This document shows, piece after piece, positions 35,195-44,478 of a stretch of DNA of 64,000 nt (positions are counted from its first letter, which is position 1; each line of letters starts with the position of its first letter). Source of the stretch: an uncultured Lachnospiraceae bacterium (GTDB lineage Bacteria > Bacillota > Clostridia > Lachnospirales > Lachnospiraceae); contig CANTEG010000012.1 of the NCBI GenBank assembly GCA_947652735.1, positions 1 through 64,000 on the forward strand, given 5' to 3'. The position numbers and the translations under genes were made by a program. Below the pieces are notes generated by a model. It was not told the DNA's origin. It saw nothing but the letters and a program-made list of their open reading frames with translations, and made no database searches.

Positions 35195-37480
35195 ATGAAA
35201 CTGGACATTTTAATAGCTGTTGCCGAAAAAGGCGGCGTGGAAAATGTAATAAATGATACTGTACCATATTTGCAGCAACAAGGGGTCTTGGTTCGTATTG
35301 TCCAAATTATATGGGAGGGAACACCCTGGGCAGATTCAGGGATACCATTTTATCATCTTATAAATGGCAGGGATATAAGTACAAGCAGGGACATGATAAA
35401 TTCATATAAGGAATTTCTTCAGGAGACATATGTTCCTGATACGATTCTTGCCACAGTATGGCCGTTAATGAGTTATGTGGGGAAAAATGCGGTATCTGAG
35501 TTAGGGTGTCCGCATGTAAATATTATTTCGTGGCTGCACCATGCACCAATTATCAATTATGAGATCTCAGGCTTTGGAGGATTTGAGGAGCTTAAGATGG
35601 CAGATGGTCATATAGCTATAAGTGAGATGATATATACTGAAATAAAAGAAAAGCTGCCTGATGTGCAGATATGCAGAGTGAATAATCCTGTTGATATCGA
35701 AAAGTATTCATGTAAGTGTGAAGCTGATATAAGCGATATTCATAAGCTGTGTTATGTGGGTCGCATCAGTGCGCAAAAGCGGTTAGATATCATAATAAAG
35801 GCATTGGAGATATTGGGTTCCGCTTACGAACTTTCTATCATTGGATCAGATTCATATGAATATGCGGAGGAGATAAAAAAGCTTGCATTGGATTTGGGTG
35901 TGGAAGACCGTATAACATGGCATGGCTGGCAGTCAGAACCATGGTGTGTTGCAAAAGAGTCAGATATTATAATAATGTCATCCGATGTAGAAGGATTTCC
36001 GTTAGTTGCCATTGAGGCATTGGCAAATGGACTGCCTGTTGTGACAACACCTGCCAGTGGAATTGAAGAATTGGTACGTGACGGGGAGAATGGATATATA
36101 TATCCTTTTGGTGATTACGAAAGTCTTGCGCGTATTATAAAGGATATAAATGATGGCAGGAAGCTTATGCCATCTGCGGATATGTGCCGCCAGAGTGTGC
36201 AAAAACATAATCGCAGCACAGCAGTGAAAGGCTTTTGGAATGAATTAAGCAGGCTCGTTGATGAGATTGAACCACAAAAGGCGGTCAATCATGCAAGGAG
36301 GCAGAAAGAGGCGGTCATAGAATGGAATAAAAAATATTTGGAGGCAGAAAGGCAGTATTTAAGCAAGGCTGATAAGTTAATTAGGGAAGGAACCGCTGAT
36401 GCATACGAAAAAATTTGCGGGATGTTTGAGGGAACCGAAGGAATGTCTGTTGATGAAATTATTGATGCCGGAAAAATTCCGATTAATATTTTTAAGGGAA
36501 GAACAGAGATTTCATATCTGATTCAGGCTGTAAACATATATTACAGAGAGCAGGAGGCGGGAGACTGCGTTACTGTTTTTGATCATGGCGAGAGTTTTTT
36601 GGATGTTATGGATGTTATTAACCAGGTGAGGTTTTTGTTGTGGGAGCTGGAATTTTTTAAAAGTGATGAGGCTCTTGTCGAATATTTAGGAAATAACAAC
36701 ATATCCGCCAGTATGTTGTCATATTTGGCAGAACCATGTATTAAGGAGCTGCGTAAAACGGCATCAGTGAACCGTTATGAACAGGCTGATAAGGATTTAA
36801 AACGTCATGCAGGAAAAAAGGTTGCATTTATTATGTGTGTCAATAATGATGTTTATATGCAGGAGGCATTGTACTTTATAAATAATCTGGAGGTTCCTTA
36901 TGGATGTGAGGTAGAGATTTTTACAATCGAGGATGCAAAAAGTATGACATCAGGATATAACGAGGGCATGAATGCGTCAAATGCAAAATATAAAGTGTAT
37001 CTGCATCAGGATGTGTTTATAGTAAATCCGTATTTTATATATGACATATTGGATATCTTTGAAAATCCTGATGTGGGAATGATAGGCGCTGTAGGTTTTG
37101 CTGAGCTGTGCGGCTTTGCAGAAAATCAGGTGTTGGGTTTTTGGAGGGAAACAGGTAAAATTTACAGTGCAAATGCTTATGGAACAGGCTTATGTAAATT
37201 TGGACAAATGTCTGCCGAATATGAAAGCGTGGAGGTTGTTGACGGGGTGTTGATGGCAACACAATATGATATACCGTGGCGTGAGGACCTGTTTGACAAA
37301 TGGGACATGTATGACATGTCTCAAAGTATTGAATTTCACAGAGCAGGCTATGATGTGGTAATTCCAAATGTGAAGCTGCCGTGGTGTCTGCATGATGAAG
37401 GGTTTGTGAATATGGTTCATTACTACGAAGAACTTGACAAGCTTAAAAAGGAATATTTTTCTGATGGCGTAGGTTGCTAA
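35195..37480 (+). CDS. Two-domain glycosyltransferase (GT4 plus GT2-like)
   Basis: A 761-residue protein. Residues 1 to about 355 form a GT4-type GT-B enzyme with AEKGGVENVINDTV, CYVGRISAQKRLDIIIKAL, MSSDVEGFPLVAIEALANGLPVV and GENGYIYPFGD. A charged helical linker (about 365-535) joins it to a C-terminal GT-A domain of the Glyco_tranf_2_5 type (PF13712-like): KKVAFIMCVNNDVYMQEAL, TSGYNEGMNASNAKYKVYLHQDVFI and a late HDEGFVN. Both domains look complete, so one polypeptide may add two successive sugars. It starts 16 bases after rfbG and so may act on the branched dideoxyhexose. Confidence 0.85.
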   Translation: MKLDILIAVAEKGGVENVINDTVPYLQQQGVLVRIVQIIWEGTPWADSGIPFYHLINGRDISTSRDMINSYKEFLQETYVPDTILATVWPLMSYVGKNAVSELGCPHVNIISWLHHAPIINYEISGFGGFEELKMADGHIAISEMIYTEIKEKLPDVQICRVNNPVDIEKYSCKCEADISDIHKLCYVGRISAQKRLDIIIKALEILGSAYELSIIGSDSYEYAEEIKKLALDLGVEDRITWHGWQSEPWCVAKESDIIIMSSDVEGFPLVAIEALANGLPVVTTPASGIEELVRDGENGYIYPFGDYESLARIIKDINDGRKLMPSADMCRQSVQKHNRSTAVKGFWNELSRLVDEIEPQKAVNHARRQKEAVIEWNKKYLEAERQYLSKADKLIREGTADAYEKICGMFEGTEGMSVDEIIDAGKIPINIFKGRTEISYLIQAVNIYYREQEAGDCVTVFDHGESFLDVMDVINQVRFLLWELEFFKSDEALVEYLGNNNISASMLSYLAEPCIKELRKTASVNRYEQADKDLKRHAGKKVAFIMCVNNDVYMQEALYFINNLEVPYGCEVEIFTIEDAKSMTSGYNEGMNASNAKYKVYLHQDVFIVNPYFIYDILDIFENPDVGMIGAVGFAELCGFAENQVLGFWRETGKIYSANAYGTGLCKFGQMSAEYESVEVVDGVLMATQYDIPWREDLFDKWDMYDMSQSIEFHRAGYDVVIPNVKLPWCLHDEGFVNMVHYYEELDKLKKEYFSDGVGC

Positions 37481-37546
37481 AAGCAATCATGGTGAAATTT
37501 TTCTTGGATATAGTATATATGAAAAGGCAAAAGGAGAAATCAGGAT

Positions 37547-38719
37547 ATGGGTATTAATTTGTCTAAAGTAAGCAATAGTATTCGGGGATTGATAAACCGC
37601 AATGATTTATCTTTGCAGGACGTAGATAAAATCAATACACTTATGCAGCAGGTGAATAATATTTTGTTTCACAATCCCACGCTTAAATTTCAGGTGTTCC
37701 ATGATTGTACAATATTAGAAGGACTGGAGGCATTCCGCAGTGAGACAGAATGCATCTTAAAGATTTGGAATGATTTTGAAGTCTTAAGTGCAGGAAATTA
37801 CGCTAATAAACAGTTTGCGGAGATATATGGTTTTTTTAAATATGTAGACCCTGAAATAATTTATGAAAGAGTTGTTTCTCATTTTGAAAGCTTATCAATG
37901 GATATAAAGGAACAATTTGTGCGTGTGCGTAAAGGATACCTTTTCATAAATGAGAAGCTTGATTATAGGGATAACGATTATTCATTAATCAAGCAGCATG
38001 TTGATGTTATGTGTAATAGGGTTGAGGATTATAAGTGGTTATACAACCGTTTGGGTGACTGGCGCTCTAGGGTTATTCTAAATGAAATTATTACCTATTG
38101 GTTCAGATTTGATTTGGATAGACTATGGAATTTGCAGGAAAATATTTTCCCGGAGTACTATGATGTGGATTTAATATCATGTAATTCGGAGGAGGTGTTT
38201 GTTGACCTGGGTGCATATATTGGGGACTCTACCATAAATTTTATTGATGCATTTGGTACCTATAAAAGAATATACAGTTATGAGCTTGCTCCGGGAACTT
38301 ATAAGCAATTGGAGGCAAATTTGTCAGGAATAGCTAATATTACTTTGAAAAATAAGGGTGTGGGTGACAGAAACGAAACAATCTACATAGAGGATACGGA
38401 GCTTGAAGTAGGCAATAGCATTGCAAGGAAGGGGAATTGCCCTGTAGAGCTTGTAACCTTGGATGATGATATCGATGAGCCTGTTACATGTATTAAGATG
38501 GATATTGAGGGGGCAGAAAAAGAGGCTCTTTGTGGTGCCAGAAATCATATAATAAATGAAAAACCAAAACTGCTCATATGTGCATATCATATTCCGGAAG
38601 ATATTTTTGATATTCCAAGAATTATTACGGATATGAGAGATGATTATAAGTTGTATTTGAGATATGATGGGAAACCAGGTTTGATATGGCCATGTGATTA
38701 TGTTTTATATGCGATATAA
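37547..38719 (+). CDS. FkbM-family methyltransferase (tandem copy A)
   Basis: A 390-residue protein. The C-terminal half (about 215-390) is an FkbM-type SAM methyltransferase with VFVDLGAYIGDSTINFI, the conserved acidic YSYELAPGTYKQLEANL, VELVTLDDDIDEPVTCIKMDIEGAEKEAL and AYHIPEDIFDIP. The N-terminal 210 residues are an unrecognised helical region shared with copy B. FkbM enzymes commonly O-methylate sugars, so a methylated residue in the flagellar glycan is inferred. ATG 37547 is preceded by AAAAGGAGAAATC. Confidence 0.87.
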   Translation: MGINLSKVSNSIRGLINRNDLSLQDVDKINTLMQQVNNILFHNPTLKFQVFHDCTILEGLEAFRSETECILKIWNDFEVLSAGNYANKQFAEIYGFFKYVDPEIIYERVVSHFESLSMDIKEQFVRVRKGYLFINEKLDYRDNDYSLIKQHVDVMCNRVEDYKWLYNRLGDWRSRVILNEIITYWFRFDLDRLWNLQENIFPEYYDVDLISCNSEEVFVDLGAYIGDSTINFIDAFGTYKRIYSYELAPGTYKQLEANLSGIANITLKNKGVGDRNETIYIEDTELEVGNSIARKGNCPVELVTLDDDIDEPVTCIKMDIEGAEKEALCGARNHIINEKPKLLICAYHIPEDIFDIPRIITDMRDDYKLYLRYDGKPGLIWPCDYVLYAI

Positions 38720-38744
38720 AACCTAAGAGAGGAGTATGCAGAAC

Positions 38745-39914
38745 ATGAATATTGATTTATCCAAGGTAAGCAGCATGATTCGCGATTTGATAAGCTGTAA
38801 GGAGTTGTCTTTACAGGATATAGATAAGATTCAGAATTTGATGCAGGAAGTGAATAAGGTTTTGTTTCACAATCCCACGCTTAAATTTCAGGCATCCCAT
38901 GATTGTACAACCTTGGAAGGCTTGGAGGCATTCCGCAGTGAGACTGAGTATATTCTAAAGCTGTGGACTGACTATGAAAAATTTAGTGCAGAGAATTATG
39001 TAAACAAGCAGTCCGCGGAAATATATGGATTTTTTAAGTATGTTGACCCTGAAATCATTTGTGAAAGGGTTATATTACATTTTGAAAGCCTGCCAATTGA
39101 GGTAAAAGAACATTTTGTGCGTCTGCTGAAAGGCTATCATTTTATAAATACGAAATTGGATTATAAGGATAAGGATTATTCGCTAATTAAACAACATGTT
39201 GATGCTATGTGTAACAGAGTAGAAGATTATAAATGGTTATATGACCGTTTGGGTGATTGGCGTTCTAAGGCAACATTAAATGAGATTATTATTTATTGGT
39301 TTCGGTTTGATTTGGACAGATTGTGGAGTTTGCAGGAAGGTATTTTCCCTGAGTATTATGACTTGGATTTGCTGACATGCAGCTCTGAGGAAGTGTTTGT
39401 TGACTGTGGTGCATATACAGGAGATTCTGCCATAGAGTTTATAAATGCGTATGATATGTATAAAAAAATATATTGTTATGAGCTGACCCCGGAAATTTAT
39501 AAGCAGTTGGAGGCAAATTTGCAGGGGGCTGATAACATTAGTCTTAGAAATAAAGGTGTGAGTAACAAAAAAGAGACCATTTATATAGAGGATACCGTGG
39601 ACGCAGGCAACAGTATTGTAAGGAAAGGGAGCTGTCCCGTAGAGCTTGTAACCTTGGATGATGATATTGATGAGCCTGTAACCTGTATTAAAATGGATGT
39701 TGAGGGTGCGGAAAAGGATGCACTTTGCGGTGCAAGAAACCATATCGTGAATGAAAAACCAAAGCTGCTCATATCTGCATATCATATTCCGGAAGATATT
39801 TTTGATATTCCGAAACTGATTACAGATATGAGAGATGATTATAAATTATATTTGCGATATGACGGAAAACCTGGATTAATTTGGCCTTGCGATTATGTTT
39901 TATATGCATTATGA
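38745..39914 (+). CDS. FkbM-family methyltransferase (tandem copy B)
   Basis: A 389-residue close paralogue of copy A over its whole length, including the N-terminal helical region (NPTLKFQASHDCTTLEGLEAFRSE in place of copy A's QVFHDCTILEG). SAM motif VFVDCGAYTGDSAIEFI; end AYHIPEDIFDIPKLITDM. ATG 38745 is preferred over ATG 38736, because GAGAGGAG at 38727-38734 would touch the upstream ATG, and the chosen start matches copy A (MxIxLSKVS). The pair arose by tandem duplication. They may methylate different positions. Confidence 0.87.
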   Translation: MNIDLSKVSSMIRDLISCKELSLQDIDKIQNLMQEVNKVLFHNPTLKFQASHDCTTLEGLEAFRSETEYILKLWTDYEKFSAENYVNKQSAEIYGFFKYVDPEIICERVILHFESLPIEVKEHFVRLLKGYHFINTKLDYKDKDYSLIKQHVDAMCNRVEDYKWLYDRLGDWRSKATLNEIIIYWFRFDLDRLWSLQEGIFPEYYDLDLLTCSSEEVFVDCGAYTGDSAIEFINAYDMYKKIYCYELTPEIYKQLEANLQGADNISLRNKGVSNKKETIYIEDTVDAGNSIVRKGSCPVELVTLDDDIDEPVTCIKMDVEGAEKDALCGARNHIVNEKPKLLISAYHIPEDIFDIPKLITDMRDDYKLYLRYDGKPGLIWPCDYVLYAL

Positions 39915-39923
39915 GAATAGCAG

Positions 39924-41969
39924 TTACACGATTTTAGCAATAATCTGGCTCTCATAAACAGGGTCAGAAATCTCTGCAACGATATTTCCGCCCGCCACCT
40001 CGTTATTATATTTTCCGGTTACTGTTGTTCTGCCCCCGGTTCCGTGGTGCATCCACTCGTATTCCATATCAATATGGCCGATATCAAGTGCATGAAAGCC
40101 CGATATGGCCAAGTCGTAGGCCAGCACAGTAGCCGTCATGCCAAGGGAAATAAGCACCAGTCTGTCCTTGTCACATTGGAGGGCAAATGCCAGCAGGTCA
40201 TCATACTTGTCAAAGGCATTTTCGGCAGGTGCCAGAATACGTTTGATATCAAGTGCATTGTCAAACAAATCGTTCCCGATGCCCATGCGTGTCTGTTCGC
40301 CCTCAATGATGAGAAGCTTTTTCTTATCCCATATTCGGCGTAAATTGGCAAAACGTTTCCGCGGTGCATCGGTCATATTGTCCGCCCACATGGCATATGG
40401 TCTTGTCAGATATGTATTACAGTATGTACGGTTCATATCCAGCAATGCATAGTGTTCCTGACGGATTTCTTCTTTCAGATAAGTTCTGATTTCGGATTTA
40501 CCCTGATTGTTGTATTTTGAAAGGTCGCCATAATTATCTGCAATACCGATTAAAATACGTTCATCCTCTGTCTGTAAAACCTCTTTGAGACGTATGGCGA
40601 GCCTTTCGTTAACAGATTGGAACTGCTGTCTGTAGCGCTTGGCAATCATGTCAAATTCGCCGTCCCCAAACCTGCACAAAGATTTTTTCTCATGGATTAT
40701 CTTTTCTATGGTAACGTCAAACGGCTCGATTGTCGGGAACGTGCCGTCCTTAAAGTCGCTGATTTCATATTTCAGGTTATTAACTGTGCAGTTCATAATA
40801 TACTGGTCTGTCAAAATTTGATTGATTCTGTCAGCGATTTGTGTCATTGCATTTTCAAATACACCTTTGTCTGCATATGTATCCGTATGTGGCTGTCCCT
40901 TTGCGTTATGGTCTGACACCATGGTCCCTGTTTCAACTTTCTCAAAAATAGGAATTCCAAATCCTGATATTAGTTCCAGTCCGAACAGTGCTGCCATATC
41001 CATATAGGCTCTGTTTTCGCTGCTGTGAGTTGTAATATATGCATCTGCCTGTGCGAACAGGCTGCGCATGTCAGCAGGTGCTCCCACATGGAGATTGATA
41101 TAACAATCATATTCGTCATACTTTGAAAAAACTTCTTGGAGTCTGTCAAGTCTGCTTTTTGTATTTTCGTCCTCAGTCACATATATGAGAAGTTCGTAAT
41201 TGGTATCGGAATATGATTTTGCAAAGGAGTCGATTATAGCTTCCCATATCGGATAATCCTGTTCAAAGTCGGGAATCAGTAAATATATTTTTTCTTCTCC
41301 TGTATGTTCTTTTGGTGTCGGGGTTATGTCAATTGGTTCAAGACTGCGGATTTCCTTTGCCGCAGCAGGTGCACATAAACGGATAAAGCTATCGGCATTA
41401 CTGCAAAGAAGCTTTGTTTTTCCTGCAATCTTCTTGCTGCTCCAATTCCACCATTGAATAAGATTATACATCTCGATTTCTTCATTAGAAAATCGCCATC
41501 CTACCACCTTTGCCGGATTTCCTGCCACGATAGCATAGCTTGGTACATCCTCCGTTACAACAGAACCACATCTGACAAGTGCACCGTTGCCGATGGTTAC
41601 CCCGCTTGAAATGATTACATGAGACTCTATGCAACAGTCGTTCATAATAATGACCTGTCTGTTTTGTCTTACATATACTGAATTTGGTTGCCAATTTGGG
41701 GCATATATCAGGTTTTGGGACGGACACCTGTAATTGGAAACAGGCTCAATGCTTATATGCACATCCAAACCGATAGAAGTATATCTGCCAACTTGAAAAA
41801 GATATGGAAGTTCATTTGTCATGTCTACGGCGACAAAAAGGCTTTCTATATGACTGCCTCTGCCAATTGTATATATTGGGACCTGTTTGCTTTCATGTAA
41901 TACATCCTCGTAGCAGATATAATCGTTATCATAGGAGCTGTTATTTATTTCAAATTTGAATTTATCCAT
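39924..41969 (-). CDS. Hexapeptide acyltransferase fused to a GT-D-type glycosyltransferase
   Basis: A 681-residue three-part protein. Residues 1 to about 180 form a left-handed beta-helix O-acyltransferase (VIISSGVTIGNGALVRCGSVVTEDVPSYAIVAGNPAKVVGW). About 225-370 resembles the C-terminal half of a GT-B enzyme. About 410-681 matches the GT-D fold (DUF1792-like: KSLCRFGDGEFDMIAKRYRQ, LIGIADNYGDL, WDKKKLLIIEGEQTRMGIGND). The start is ATG at 41969, because GGAGG lies at the right distance upstream; a TTG at 41993 is an alternative. It ends nine bases from the convergent FkbM gene. Acyl and sugar substrates are unknown. Confidence 0.82.
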   Translation of the reverse strand: MDKFKFEINNSSYDNDYICYEDVLHESKQVPIYTIGRGSHIESLFVAVDMTNELPYLFQVGRYTSIGLDVHISIEPVSNYRCPSQNLIYAPNWQPNSVYVRQNRQVIIMNDCCIESHVIISSGVTIGNGALVRCGSVVTEDVPSYAIVAGNPAKVVGWRFSNEEIEMYNLIQWWNWSSKKIAGKTKLLCSNADSFIRLCAPAAAKEIRSLEPIDITPTPKEHTGEEKIYLLIPDFEQDYPIWEAIIDSFAKSYSDTNYELLIYVTEDENTKSRLDRLQEVFSKYDEYDCYINLHVGAPADMRSLFAQADAYITTHSSENRAYMDMAALFGLELISGFGIPIFEKVETGTMVSDHNAKGQPHTDTYADKGVFENAMTQIADRINQILTDQYIMNCTVNNLKYEISDFKDGTFPTIEPFDVTIEKIIHEKKSLCRFGDGEFDMIAKRYRQQFQSVNERLAIRLKEVLQTEDERILIGIADNYGDLSKYNNQGKSEIRTYLKEEIRQEHYALLDMNRTYCNTYLTRPYAMWADNMTDAPRKRFANLRRIWDKKKLLIIEGEQTRMGIGNDLFDNALDIKRILAPAENAFDKYDDLLAFALQCDKDRLVLISLGMTATVLAYDLAISGFHALDIGHIDMEYEWMHHGTGGRTTVTGKYNNEVAGGNIVAEISDPVYESQIIAKIV

Positions 41970-42069
41970 GAATTCTTTCCTCCATATATCCAAGAACTAA
42001 GTTACATATGATGTTGCCTGATTTATCATTTATGTATTCTTTGAGATTCATTTTCAATGCCTCATTCAT
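41962..42069 (-). CDS. Possible 35-residue protein bridging two minus-strand genes
   Basis: ATG at 42069 overlaps the end of the upstream GT2 gene (ATGAATGA arrangement). The stop at 41962-41964 overlaps the start of the downstream acyltransferase gene (ATGGATAA). It encodes MNEALKMNLKEYINDKSGN followed by a short hydrophobic stretch and MEERIHG. The double overlap suggests translational coupling through the gap. I see no strong ribosome-binding site, and no family is recognisable, so it could also be a gene remnant. Confidence 0.4.
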   Translation of the reverse strand: MNEALKMNLKEYINDKSGNIICNLVLGYMEERIHG

Positions 42070-43018
42070 GTTTATCGGCTTCTGTCTGTTTTAAAAGCTC
42101 TGCATATTTAGCAGCAAGCGCTTCCACGTTATTGCAGTAATTTTTCAGTGCATTGATTTCATCACGCTGTGTATATTTAAGCGTAAGGGACTCTTCTGGG
42201 AGTTTGACGGGATTTTTTATAACCTCTATTTCTGCATCAGGCATCAGATAAAGAGCACTTAATGTTTGAAGTAGGTCTGTTGTCAGGGGAGTACCCTCTT
42301 TCACCTGCTCATAAATAACACCCCAATGGAAGCCGTTGACCTCGTATCTGCCAGGTATGGAAAGAAGATTTGTATATCCGATTAATGCTTTGGATTTTAT
42401 TTGTTCTTCACTTCGTATAGGGAAATGGGCAAGCTTTAAATCAGGGAATAAGAAATTGCCATGTTCTCTGGAGAATATGGCTGCGTGATTTCCGTCAAGC
42501 ACATGAAAGCCTTCTTCCTGTGTTAATGCTGACGGAATAATTACTTTATTATGTGTACTTACGGTGTCAGAAAAGCAAAATGACTGTCTTTTTGCAACAT
42601 TGATTTCATTTTTGTCATCATAATCCGTTGGTATATATACACGCCATGATACATAGTAAAGGGCATCCCTGCTTAAAGAGTAAAGTGATGATTTTGCATC
42701 GTCCATGCTGATGGTTTCATTTGTGGGAATAAAGATTTCATCGTCGTCAAGAGGGACAATGAAATCAGACGGATATTTTTCATACACATAGGCACACAGA
42801 TTATCCATTTTTTTAGCCTGTGCATGCTGTATTTCCGTATCGTTTATAATTTCAATCTTAAATCCCTCTGTCTGCAAGGCGGTTAATATTTCAACTGTTC
42901 GGTCTGTGCTCATATTATCTAAGAAAACGAATTGGTCAATTAACCAACTATTTCCCCGGATACATGCTTCAATAACATCGGCAGCATTTTTAATTACTCC
43001 AATGGCGGTTATTTTCAT
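42062..43018 (-). CDS. Glycosyltransferase family 2-like protein
   Basis: A 318-residue GT-A enzyme of the Glyco_tranf_2_4 type: ITAIGVIKNAADVIEACIRGN at the N-terminus, FLDNMSTDRTVEIL, and VPLDDDEIFIP as the metal-binding Asp site near residue 95. It is the first gene of the minus-strand block and has AAAAGGAGAACAC before its ATG. No membrane segment is seen, so it fits the cytoplasmic assembly of the flagellar glycan. Donor and acceptor are unknown. Confidence 0.87.
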   Translation of the reverse strand: MKITAIGVIKNAADVIEACIRGNSWLIDQFVFLDNMSTDRTVEILTALQTEGFKIEIINDTEIQHAQAKKMDNLCAYVYEKYPSDFIVPLDDDEIFIPTNETISMDDAKSSLYSLSRDALYYVSWRVYIPTDYDDKNEINVAKRQSFCFSDTVSTHNKVIIPSALTQEEGFHVLDGNHAAIFSREHGNFLFPDLKLAHFPIRSEEQIKSKALIGYTNLLSIPGRYEVNGFHWGVIYEQVKEGTPLTTDLLQTLSALYLMPDAEIEVIKNPVKLPEESLTLKYTQRDEINALKNYCNNVEALAAKYAELLKQTEADKHE

Positions 43019-43081
43019 TGTGTTCTCCTTTTATTTTTTTAAAAAATCACGGGCATAATTTATCGTTAGATATATAAATAT

Positions 43082-43111
43082 ATTATATATTAATTGCGGC
43101 AGCTTTGTCTA
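43082..43111 (-). promoter_or_regulatory. Sigma-A-type promoter of the minus-strand block
   Basis: Read on the minus strand, TAGACA (43111-43106) is 18 bases from a perfect TATAAT (43087-43082), about 65 bases upstream of the GT2 start. Its -35 lies in the loop of one hairpin of the inverted-repeat element at 43093-43152. Confidence 0.65.
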
Positions 43112-43152
43112 CGTTCAAAGCCAATATTTCCAAGTGGGAAAAATGCCGCAAT
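43093..43152. repeat. Nested inverted repeat able to form a three-way junction
   Basis: The outer arms ATTGCGGCA (43093-43101) and TGCCGCAAT (43144-43152) match over nine bases. They enclose hairpin 1 (GCTTTG 43102-43107 / CAAAGC 43116-43121) and hairpin 2 (TTTCC 43127-43131 / GGAAA 43137-43141). It lies between the divergent promoters and overlaps the minus-strand -35. It could be an operator cluster or a small mobile-element remnant. Confidence 0.7.
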
Positions 43153-43166
43153 AGAGCAAAATTGCG

Positions 43167-43198
43167 TTGATAAAACAATATAGGAATGATAATATAAT
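43167..43198 (+). promoter_or_regulatory. Sigma-A-type promoter for the right part of the island
   Basis: TTGATA (43167-43172) is 17 bases from TAATAT (43190-43195), overlapping a perfect TATAAT at 43193-43198. It lies about 55 bases upstream of the glycosyltransferase at 43254, and would restart + strand transcription after the minus-strand block. Confidence 0.6.
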
Positions 43199-43253
43199 GG
43201 TATGTAAATTGCCGTTGAAATGAAAACTGTTGTAAAATATGAGGATGTTACAA

Positions 43254-44447
43254 ATGAAAATACTATATTTGTTTAACCGGGGACTTATGACTCCCGATTT
43301 GGCAATGTCGCTTATCATGGCAGGGCATCAGGTGGATATGATTGAAAACTATGAGTGCTCTTATGTAATTGACGATGAGGTATGCAGAAATAAAATTGCA
43401 GAGGCGGTTTTGCGTGCGAAAAATGAAATGCCTTATGATTTTGTCATATCCTATAATTATGTTCCCTCAGCGGCATATGTGTGCGATGCTATGGGTCTTT
43501 TGTACATTTCATGGATGTATGACAGTTGGCAGCCGACCCTTTATTCCGAGGCGATAAAGCTTTCCTGCAACAGAATTTTTGTTTTTGACAGTGCAGAGTT
43601 CAAATACATAAAGAATTTGGGCGTGGAGCATGTGTATTTGCTGCCTTTGGCGGTAAATTATGACAGGCTTGGTGAAATGGACTTGGCTGATGCGGATGCC
43701 ATATATAGATGCGACATTTCTCTTTTGGGTAAGCTTTATTGTGATGAGTCTGTTAACGGATATAATGCGATGAAGATGTACCTTGCCGAAAATGAACGCC
43801 AAAAGGTTGATACAATTATTTGGCAGACGGCAGGGAGCTGGCGTGACGGAGCTACATGGTTTGATGAGCTTAAGAGTCTGGATTACACTAAGCTGCCAAA
43901 TGTTGACACTGCTGATGCAAGAAAGAACTGTCTCCTGACGGATGATATCTATTATACATCCATTTGCTTTGCAAGGGCTATTACCCAAAGGGATAGAACG
44001 CTGGCATTAAATTCTTTGGCACAAAAATTCGACACACGGATTTATACCTATGAAAAGCCCATAGGACTTACTCCTGCGGTTGCTATACATGATGGCGTAA
44101 GCTACATGGAAGAGATGCCTAAGGTATTCTTTCATAGCAGGATAAATCTTAATATTTCACTGAGAAGTATATTCACCGGGATTCCGCTGCGGGTATTTGA
44201 CGTAATGGGCAGTGGTGGATTCCTTATGTCAAACAGGCAAAAGGATATGGACGGGTTGTTTATTGATGGTGTGGATTACGTTTCCTTTGATTCGATAGAT
44301 GATTTGAATGATAAAGCGGAGTATTACTTAAATCATGAGGATGAGCGGATAAAAATATTGACGCATGGCTATAGAAAGGTGTGCAGTTATCACACATACC
44401 AGCATCGGATAAAAGAAATTATAAATATATGCGGATTTAATAAGTAA
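43254..44447 (+). CDS. CgeB-like GT-B glycosyltransferase (copy 1)
   Basis: A 397-residue protein with an N-terminal DUF3880-like domain (MKILYLFNRG, SYNYVPSAAYVCDAMG) and a C-terminal Glyco_trans_1_2-like domain: INLNISLRSIFTGIPLRVFDVMGSGGFLMSN, YYLNHEDERIKILTHGYRKV, YHTYQHRIKEI. The architecture resembles CgeB, a spore-surface maturation protein of B. subtilis. Here a role in the flagellar glycan is inferred from context. ATG 43254 is chosen because GAGGATG precedes it and copy 2 starts at the equivalent place (MKLIFCYWG). Confidence 0.83.
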   Translation: MKILYLFNRGLMTPDLAMSLIMAGHQVDMIENYECSYVIDDEVCRNKIAEAVLRAKNEMPYDFVISYNYVPSAAYVCDAMGLLYISWMYDSWQPTLYSEAIKLSCNRIFVFDSAEFKYIKNLGVEHVYLLPLAVNYDRLGEMDLADADAIYRCDISLLGKLYCDESVNGYNAMKMYLAENERQKVDTIIWQTAGSWRDGATWFDELKSLDYTKLPNVDTADARKNCLLTDDIYYTSICFARAITQRDRTLALNSLAQKFDTRIYTYEKPIGLTPAVAIHDGVSYMEEMPKVFFHSRINLNISLRSIFTGIPLRVFDVMGSGGFLMSNRQKDMDGLFIDGVDYVSFDSIDDLNDKAEYYLNHEDERIKILTHGYRKVCSYHTYQHRIKEIINICGFNK

Positions 44448-44478
44448 CCATATAAAAGCTGTGAAAGGATGCGGATAA

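Noticed and set aside
39915-39923. Bidirectional terminator between the convergent genes
   Set aside because: Only nine bases separate the stops and no hairpin with U-runs is visible there.
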